Source of the DNA: Phaeacidiphilus oryzae TH49
Lineage (GTDB): Bacteria > Actinomycetota > Actinomycetes > Streptomycetales > Streptomycetaceae
Assembly (NCBI RefSeq): GCF_000744815.1
Contig: NZ_JQMQ01000005.1
Location: 3,976,055 to 4,040,054, forward strand
Direction: 5' to 3'
DNA length: 64,000 nucleotides
Shown here in pieces: positions 58,806-64,000 of the stretch; position 1 is the first letter of the stretch, and the number at the start of each line of letters is the position of its first letter. The notes beneath the pieces are model-generated. The model was not told where the DNA came from. It was given only the letters and a program-made list of their open reading frames with translations, and made no database searches. A program made the translations under genes and the position numbers.

Positions 58806-59531
58806 TCAGGCCTTCGGGTGCAGTAGCGCGGGGTACGGCAGCGCGGCGTAGACGCGCTCCAGCGCGGCGAGCGCGTCGCCGATCACCCAGGACGACCGGT
58901 CCCGCGGACCCACCGCATTGGACACCGTACGCAGCTCCTGGACGGGGATGCCGAAGGGGGCCGCCGCCTCGGCCACCCCGAAGCCCTCCATGGCCTCGGC
59001 CACCGCCTCCGGGTGACGACCGGTCAGCTCGGCGGCGCGGGCGGCGGTGCCGGTGGTGGTCGAGACGGTGAGCACCGGGCCGGCGCTGACCGGCAGCCCG
59101 GCGGCCCGCAGCGCGCCGGTGATGAGCGCCACATGCGCGGTCTCATGCCGGATCCGGCCGAAGCCGAGCGCGGCGACGTCGGCGAAGCCCCCGGGAGCCT
59201 CCGGGGCCTCCGCGCCCAGGTCCGCGGCGACGATGCCGTCCGCGACCACGGCCGCCCCCATCGCGGCCCGCGGCGCGAAGCCGCCGGCGATGCCGGAGGA
59301 GACGGCCAGCGCGTACCCGTCGCCGCCGACGGCCAGCGCGGTGGCGGTGGCCGCCGCGGCGGCGGCCGGGCCCACGCCCGCGGCCAGCACGTCGACCGGC
59401 CAGCGGCGGCGGAGGGTGCGTCCGCCGGGCAGCGGAACCTCGACCGGTGCGGCGTCCTCCTCGGCCCCGGGGACGCCCCTGAGCACCGCGTCCGCCTCGA
59501 CCGGGACCGCGGTCACGACCAGCAGGCGCAC
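58806..59531 (-). CDS. mqnB: Futalosine hydrolase MqnB
   Basis: A 241-residue nucleosidase of the phosphorylase fold that removes hypoxanthine from futalosine. Features are LLVVTAVPVEADAVL at the start, ALAVSSGIAGGFAP, TVSTTTGTAARAAELTG, the EAMEGFGVAEAAAPF helix with the nucleoside-binding Met-Glu, and ELRTVSNAVGPRDRSSW. It is coupled with mqnD 12 bases downstream and lies eight bases after DUF2771, so all three are one transcript. The presence of a hydrolase places this organism in the MqnB branch of the pathway. Confidence 0.95.
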   Translation of the reverse strand: MRLLVVTAVPVEADAVLRGVPGAEEDAAPVEVPLPGGRTLRRRWPVDVLAAGVGPAAAAAATATALAVGGDGYALAVSSGIAGGFAPRAAMGAAVVADGIVAADLGAEAPEAPGGFADVAALGFGRIRHETAHVALITGALRAAGLPVSAGPVLTVSTTTGTAARAAELTGRHPEAVAEAMEGFGVAEAAAPFGIPVQELRTVSNAVGPRDRSSWVIGDALAALERVYAALPYPALLHPKA

Positions 59532-59538
59532 GGCGGGA

Positions 59539-60072
59539 TCAGAGGCTCTTGTTGTCGAGCTCGTAGTACCAGACGCCGTAGGCCTTGTTGCCCTGGTCCA
59601 TCGAGACGACGGTCAGCAGGGTCTTGGCCTTCGAGCTGGACATCACCTGGGTGGCGCGGACCTGGCCGGAGAAGGTGGTCGACCTGGTCCAGCCGGAGAG
59701 GACCGCCTGGCCGGAGCCCGTGGTGGAGGAGTCGCCGCCGTCGGTGAAGGCGTCCCAGCCGTGGCCCGCCATGGTCTCGTCCAGGCCGACCGACACCATG
59801 TCGTTGCTGCGGACGTTGATGGACGGCAGCTTGCCCTGGGAGGCCGCGGAGAGGGCCTTCGTCTGGCAGAGCTTGACCTGCGCGTCGGACAGCGGCTTGC
59901 CGTCGTTGTAGCAGGTCGGCTCGGCGGTCTTGAAGCCCTTGCCCACGGTGACCGTGGCCAGCGGCTGGGGCTTGGTGATGCTGGAGGCGTTGGCAGCGGA
60001 CGTGCCCGCGGCGATGGCGCAGCCCACGACGACGAGGGCCCCCAGGGCGATGGCAGGACGGCTAAGGCTCAT
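59539..60072 (-). CDS. DUF2771 secreted or lipoprotein
   Basis: A 177-residue exported protein. The hydrophobic leader ALGALVVVGCAIAAG contains a lipobox-like VVGC, but a Sec-type cut further on (TSAANAS) is also possible. The body shows PLATVTVGKGF, CYNDGKPLSDAQVKLC with two cysteines likely bonded, and GLDETMAGHGWDAF, matching DUF2771. It is the first gene before mqnB. The role is unknown. Confidence 0.83.
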   Translation of the reverse strand: MSLSRPAIALGALVVVGCAIAAGTSAANASSITKPQPLATVTVGKGFKTAEPTCYNDGKPLSDAQVKLCQTKALSAASQGKLPSINVRSNDMVSVGLDETMAGHGWDAFTDGGDSSTTGSGQAVLSGWTRSTTFSGQVRATQVMSSSKAKTLLTVVSMDQGNKAYGVWYYELDNKSL

Positions 60073-60115
60073 GAGCCGAAGGCTACCTGTAGAGATCGTT
60101 CCGTCGGACGGCGGG

Positions 60116-61549
60116 TCAGGCCGTGTCCTCCGCCGCCCGGCCCACGGTCCCCCGGGCGGGGTGCGGCGGCCGCGGCATCCGGCGGAGGCTGCGGAGGGTG
60201 AGCAGCAGGCAGGCGATCAGCAGCGCGGCCGCGGTGCCGGTGCCCAGGCGGCCGATCAGCGGCAGGACGATGCCCAGTCCGCCGCCGAGCACCCAGCCGA
60301 GTTGCATCAGGGTCTCCGAACGGGCGAACGCGGAGGTGCGGATCCGCTCCGGGACGTCCCGCTGGATCAGCGCGTCCAGCGCGACCTTGCCGAGCGACTG
60401 GGCGATGCCGGCCACGCCGGCCGCCAGCACCACGGTGAGCGGCAGGTACCAGAGGGTGGCGGCGGTGAGCGCGGCCGCCGCGGCGGCCAGCATCGCGGTG
60501 ACGGTCAGCTCCGGCCCGCGGCTGCGCAGCCAGGAGCCGATCACCGTGCCCACCATGTTGCCCGCCCCCAGCGCCCCGGCGGCCAGCGCCAGGGCCAGCG
60601 CGCTGGGCAGCCCGCCGACCGGGTGCTCCCGCAGCAGGAAGGCGAAGAAGAAGGTGAGGAAGCCGGAGAGGGCACGCAGCGAGCCCTCCGCCCGGACCGC
60701 CAGCCGCACCGCCGGGCCGGCCTCCCGCCAGCTGCGGCGGAGGCGGGCGAGGAGCGGCTCGCGCGGCGGACGCGGCCCGGACGGCTGCTCGGCGCGGAGG
60801 TCGGGGCTGTCCACCTGGTGGGGGAGGGAGAAGGAGAGGACGGCGCCGGCCACGAAGACCAGGAAGGCGGCGCGCAGCGGCCAGTCCGGCCCGATGAAGT
60901 GCAGCGCCCCGCCCAGTCCGCCGGCCAGGGCGGTGGCGATCAGCCCGGCCAGTGTCACCCGTGAGTTCGCCTTGACCAGCGTCACCCCCTCGGGGCGAAG
61001 CCGGGGCACGACCACGCTGCGCACCACCCCGTACGCCTTGGAGGAGACCAGGACGCCCAGCGCCTCCGGATAGAGTTCCAGGCCACCGGTGCGGATCGAG
61101 CCGGCCATCGTCCAGGCGAGCATCGCCCGGGCCAGCATGGCGGTGGCCATCGCGGCCCGCCGACCGGACGGCAGCCGGTCCAGCAGCGGGCCGATCACCG
61201 GGGCCAGCAGGACGAACGGCGCCATCGTCACCAGCAGGTAGAGGGCCACCCGGTCGCGGGCCTGGCCGGTGGGCACGGAGAAGAAGATGGTGGAGGCGAG
61301 GGCGACGGTGATCAGCATGTCGCCGGCCGAGTTCACCGCGTGGAGTTCGATCAGATGGGCGAGTCCGGACTCGCCGGCTCCCCCGGCCGAGGTGGCCTTT
61401 CTGATCCGGCGCCCGGTCGCCCCCGCGGCCTTGCCGGTGCCCACCGCCGCGGCCGCGACGGCGCGCCTGGCACCCTCCCGGAAGCCCCTTGCCGCGCCCT
61501 CGGGTGGCGGGGCGTCCGGGCGGTTCGGAGTACGGTCCTCGTCCGCCAC
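60116..61549 (-). CDS. MFS transporter
   Basis: A 477-residue membrane protein with a hydrophilic Arg/Ala/Gly-rich N-terminal tail of about 65 residues, then about 12 helices (LITVALASTIFFSVPTG, LYLLVTMAPFVLLAPVIGPL). Motif A-like LLDRLPSGRRAAM lies after helix 2. The long tail is unusual for the family but common in this conserved streptomycete gene. Substrate unknown. It lies upstream of DUF2771 on the same strand and is divergent from the DUF3027 gene. Confidence 0.87.
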   Translation of the reverse strand: MADEDRTPNRPDAPPPEGAARGFREGARRAVAAAAVGTGKAAGATGRRIRKATSAGGAGESGLAHLIELHAVNSAGDMLITVALASTIFFSVPTGQARDRVALYLLVTMAPFVLLAPVIGPLLDRLPSGRRAAMATAMLARAMLAWTMAGSIRTGGLELYPEALGVLVSSKAYGVVRSVVVPRLRPEGVTLVKANSRVTLAGLIATALAGGLGGALHFIGPDWPLRAAFLVFVAGAVLSFSLPHQVDSPDLRAEQPSGPRPPREPLLARLRRSWREAGPAVRLAVRAEGSLRALSGFLTFFFAFLLREHPVGGLPSALALALAAGALGAGNMVGTVIGSWLRSRGPELTVTAMLAAAAAALTAATLWYLPLTVVLAAGVAGIAQSLGKVALDALIQRDVPERIRTSAFARSETLMQLGWVLGGGLGIVLPLIGRLGTGTAAALLIACLLLTLRSLRRMPRPPHPARGTVGRAAEDTA

Positions 61550-61759
61550 ACTGCCATCCTGCCGGAGCGGCGCGGATGCCGGGTACTGTCCGGGCCAACG
61601 GCGGGACGATAGCGTTCGTCAGGTACCGGGGTGGTTGGAGGCGCTCGGAACGTCCCGCAGAATGGTGTACGAGTCCCGGGCCGAGCGCCGTACGGCCGCG
61701 CGGCAGCGGCGCCCCTGACACCGGTGTCTGAAGACTTGGATTGGGAGAGAATCGATCCT
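61550..61759. other. Divergent region between MFS and DUF3027 genes
   Basis: About 210 bases hold both promoters. A reading frame of 18 codons starting at ATG 61662 is seen, but with no ribosome site it is not called a gene. Confidence 0.4.
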
Positions 61760-62671
61760 GTGAGTCCTGCGATGCGAAGCCGTACCCCTGACCGGCTGTG
61801 TGCCGAAGCCGTAGAGCTGGCCCGCAGGGCCGCGGTGGAGTCGGCCGGGGCCGACTCGGTGGGCGAGCACCAGGGCCTGGAGGTGGACGGCGACCGCGTC
61901 GTCACCCACTACTTCGCCTGCGCCGAGCTCGCCTACCGCGGCTGGCGCTGGGCGGTCACGGTGGCCCGCGCCTCCCGCGCCAAGAACGTCACCGTGGACG
62001 AGATCGTCCTGCTGCCCGGGGCGGACGCGCTGATCGCCCCGCAGTGGGTGCCGTGGAGCGAGCGGCTGCTCCCGGGCGACCTCGGCCCCGGCGACCTGCT
62101 GCCCACCCCGGCCGACGACCCCCGTCTGGAACCGGGCTGGACCGGGAGCGACGAGGGGCGGCCGGCGCCCGCGGCCGGTTCCGCCGCGGCCACCGAGGAG
62201 ACCAGCGCCGAGGCGTTCGTCCCCGAGGAGCTGGAGCTCAGCGAGAGCGCCCGCGGCACGGTCGCGGACGTCGCCTCGGAGCTCGGGCTCGGACGCCCCC
62301 GGGTGCTCTCCCGGTACGGGCTGCATCTGGCCGCCGACCGCTGGGAGAAGGAGCACGGGCCGCACAGCCCGATGGCGCAGGCCGCGCCGGCCTCCTGCTC
62401 CAGCTGCGGCTTCCTGATGCCGGTGGGCGGTGTGCTGGGGCAGGCCTTCGGGGTGTGCGCCAACGAGTACAGCCCGGCGGACGGGCGGGTCGTGTCGCTG
62501 GGCTTCGGCTGCGGCGGGCACTCGGAGGCGGCGGTGATGCCGACGGCCCCGCAGCCCGCCGAGCCGATCCTGGACGAGCTGCGGGTGGATCCGATGGCGC
62601 TGCGGGGCGGCGGAAACGGCGGCGGCTCGGTCGAGGCGGGCGCCCCGCCGGAGGAGCTGGGCCACTCCTGA
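61760..62671 (+). CDS. DUF3027 domain protein
   Basis: A 303-residue protein of actinobacterial family DUF3027. The N-terminal domain has AVELARRAAVESAGADSVGE, THYFACAELAYRGWRWAV and VTVDEIVLLPGADALIAPQW. The C-terminal part has SRYGLHLAADRWEKEHGPHS and a probable metal site CSSCGFLMP with VCANEY and FGCGGHSE. GTG 61760 follows GGGAGAGA; ATG 61772 is four codons later. It lies 112 bases before the GHKL ATPase gene on the same strand. Function unknown. Confidence 0.88.
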   Translation: MSPAMRSRTPDRLCAEAVELARRAAVESAGADSVGEHQGLEVDGDRVVTHYFACAELAYRGWRWAVTVARASRAKNVTVDEIVLLPGADALIAPQWVPWSERLLPGDLGPGDLLPTPADDPRLEPGWTGSDEGRPAPAAGSAAATEETSAEAFVPEELELSESARGTVADVASELGLGRPRVLSRYGLHLAADRWEKEHGPHSPMAQAAPASCSSCGFLMPVGGVLGQAFGVCANEYSPADGRVVSLGFGCGGHSEAAVMPTAPQPAEPILDELRVDPMALRGGGNGGGSVEAGAPPEELGHS

Positions 62672-62783
62672 GGCCTTCGGCAAGGCGCTAGGCGCCGCCG
62701 CGTTCGGGGCGGTGTGACGGGATCTGTCGCGGACACGGAAGAATGCGCGGGACCATAGGGGTCCGAGCAGGAGGCCGAGTCGA

Positions 62784-64000
62784 GTGGAACCGCGGATCGT
62801 CGGAAGCCCGGAGAACGCCGTAGGCGCGGTCGGTGAGGCCGAGGACGTCTTCGACACGGGGGCCTTGCGGCACCGAGTCCTGGCGGCCTGGGCCGCCTCG
62901 CCGGCGCGCTTCCGGGAGGATGCGAACGCCGAGGAGGAGCTGGCCCTCGGCGGCTACCGGGACCGCCTGGTGGTCGAGCTGGCCCAGAACGCGGCGGACG
63001 CGGCGGCCCGCGCCGGACGCCCCGGCCGGCTGCGGCTGACCCTCCGGGACGGGGTGCTGGCCGCGGCCAACTCGGGTGCCCCGCTGGACGGTTCCGGCGT
63101 CGAGTCGCTGTCCACGCTGCGGGCCTCGGCCAAGCGGGCCGGGGACGAGGGCACGGTCGGCCGGTTCGGCGTCGGCTTCTCCGCCGTCCTCGCGGTGAGC
63201 GACGAGCCGGCGGTGCTCAGCACCTCGGGCGGGGTGCGCTGGTCGATGGGCGAGGCCCGGGCCGCGATCGAGGGACTGGGCGACCGGACGCTGCTGGACG
63301 AGGTGCGCCGCCGGGACGGCCATGTGCCGCTGCTGCGGCTGCCGCTGCCGGCCGGCGGCACCCCGCCGGACGGCTACGACACCGTGGTGGTGCTGCCGCT
63401 GCGCGACGGCGCCGCCGGCGACCTGGCCCGCCGGCTGCTCCAGGAGGTAGACGACGCCCTGCTGCTGACGCTGCCTCAGCTGGACGAGGTGGTCGTCGAG
63501 ATCGACGACGGGCCGGTGCGGGTGCTGCGCCGGGAGTCCGCGGGGCCCGAGGGCGAGGGGCCGACCGAGGTGGCGGTCGCCGAGCAGGTCGGGGACGGTG
63601 AGCCGACCCGCAGCCGCTGGCAGGTGGTCGCCGACTCCGGCTCGCTGGAGTCCGGACTGCTCGCGGACCGGCCGGTGGAGGAGCGGCTGCGCCCCTGGTG
63701 GTCGGTGACCTGGGCGGTCCCGGTGGACGAGGCAGGGCGCCCGCGCAATCCCCGCACGCCCCCCGTGGTGCATGCGCCCACCCCGAGCGACGAGCCGCTG
63801 GGACTGCCCGCGCTGCTGATCGCGACGCTGCCGCTGGACTCCACCCGGCGCCATGTCGCCCGCGGGCCGCTGACCGACTTCGTCCTGGCCAGGGCCGCCG
63901 AGGCGTACGCCAGGCTGGTGCGGGAGCGCGGGCCGCGGGTGGACTCGCTCGACCTGGTGCCGGGCCCGCTGGGCAAGGGCGAGCTGGACGGGGCGCTGCG
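62784..64000 (+). CDS. Sacsin-like GHKL ATPase (3' end missing)
   Basis: At least 405 residues, running off the window. GHKL ATP-site motifs are present: the N-box VVELAQNAADAAARAG, a G1-like GVLAAANSGAPLD and the lid GTVGRFGVGFSAVLA. This resembles the N-terminal ATPase of sacsin and related Hsp90-type proteins. GTG 62784 follows AGGAGG. It is downstream of DUF3027 on the same strand and may share its transcript. The C-terminal domains, needed to name it, lie outside the window. Confidence 0.85.
   Translation, partial: MEPRIVGSPENAVGAVGEAEDVFDTGALRHRVLAAWAASPARFREDANAEEELALGGYRDRLVVELAQNAADAAARAGRPGRLRLTLRDGVLAAANSGAPLDGSGVESLSTLRASAKRAGDEGTVGRFGVGFSAVLAVSDEPAVLSTSGGVRWSMGEARAAIEGLGDRTLLDEVRRRDGHVPLLRLPLPAGGTPPDGYDTVVVLPLRDGAAGDLARRLLQEVDDALLLTLPQLDEVVVEIDDGPVRVLRRESAGPEGEGPTEVAVAEQVGDGEPTRSRWQVVADSGSLESGLLADRPVEERLRPWWSVTWAVPVDEAGRPRNPRTPPVVHAPTPSDEPLGLPALLIATLPLDSTRRHVARGPLTDFVLARAAEAYARLVRERGPRVDSLDLVPGPLGKGELDGAL

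Noticed and set aside
61662-61718. An 18-codon frame before the DUF3027 gene
   Set aside because: No ribosome site and no recognised family; it may be the tail of a non-coding frame. A leader peptide cannot be excluded.

Overview
The window is chromosomal DNA of a very GC-rich filamentous actinomycete, Streptomyces or a close streptomycetaceous genus. The reasons are a BldN-type ECF sigma factor with its anti-sigma factor RsbN, a BdtA/BldC-type small DNA-binding protein, rodlins and chaplins, Rex with a haem operon, the futalosine menaquinone route, many GTG/TTG starts and very high third-position GC. No tRNA, rRNA, CRISPR array, insertion sequence or prophage was recognised. Assignments come from reading the translations; no database search was run.

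Layout. 0-7 kb: truncated HAD phosphatase, MFS transporter, AcuC-like deacetylase, a conserved phosphatase-annotated protein, BdtA-like regulator, a 32-codon bS22-type ribosomal protein, atypical SDR epimerase and acyltransferase. 7-12.5 kb: rsbN, bldN, HAD hydrolase, glutaredoxin-like protein and rex with an operator over its promoter. 12.5-18 kb: hemA-hemC-hemD (4-base overlaps) and hemB. 18-22 kb: a surface island with two rodlins, three chaplins (one lacking the usual cysteines) and two unrecognised secreted proteins. 22-29.5 kb: hemL, a phosphoglycerate-mutase-like protein and a complete System II cytochrome c maturation set. 29.6-34.2 kb: a likely pyrimidine-base cassette (2OG oxygenase, Fcy1-type cytosine deaminase, PucR regulator, NCS1 permease). 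34.4-36.8 kb: menaquinone decarboxylase and prenyltransferase. 36.8-49 kb: small conserved genes, HD hydrolase, CutC, HelD-like ATPase, a DUF4232 lipoprotein, XPB helicase, AraC/DUF2000, ArsR/SRPBCC and a large helicase-associated WYL protein. 49-54.3 kb: HAAS-like membrane protein, beta-phosphoglucomutase-like HAD plus GH65 phosphorylase, methyltransferase. 54.4-57.9 kb: iron-siderophore binding protein and ATPase under an iron box, HAD hydrolase, small membrane protein, cold-shock protein. 57.9-64 kb: mqnD, mqnB, DUF2771, MFS transporter, DUF3027 and a truncated GHKL ATPase.

Themes. Haem synthesis, redox sensing (Rex), cytochrome c maturation and two menaquinone blocks make this a respiration-heavy region. 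The developmental sigma factor BldN lies about 9 kb from rodlin and chaplin genes, a class of gene known to be under BldN control. A family of short GC-rich intergenic repeats, at least nine copies, marks many gene borders.
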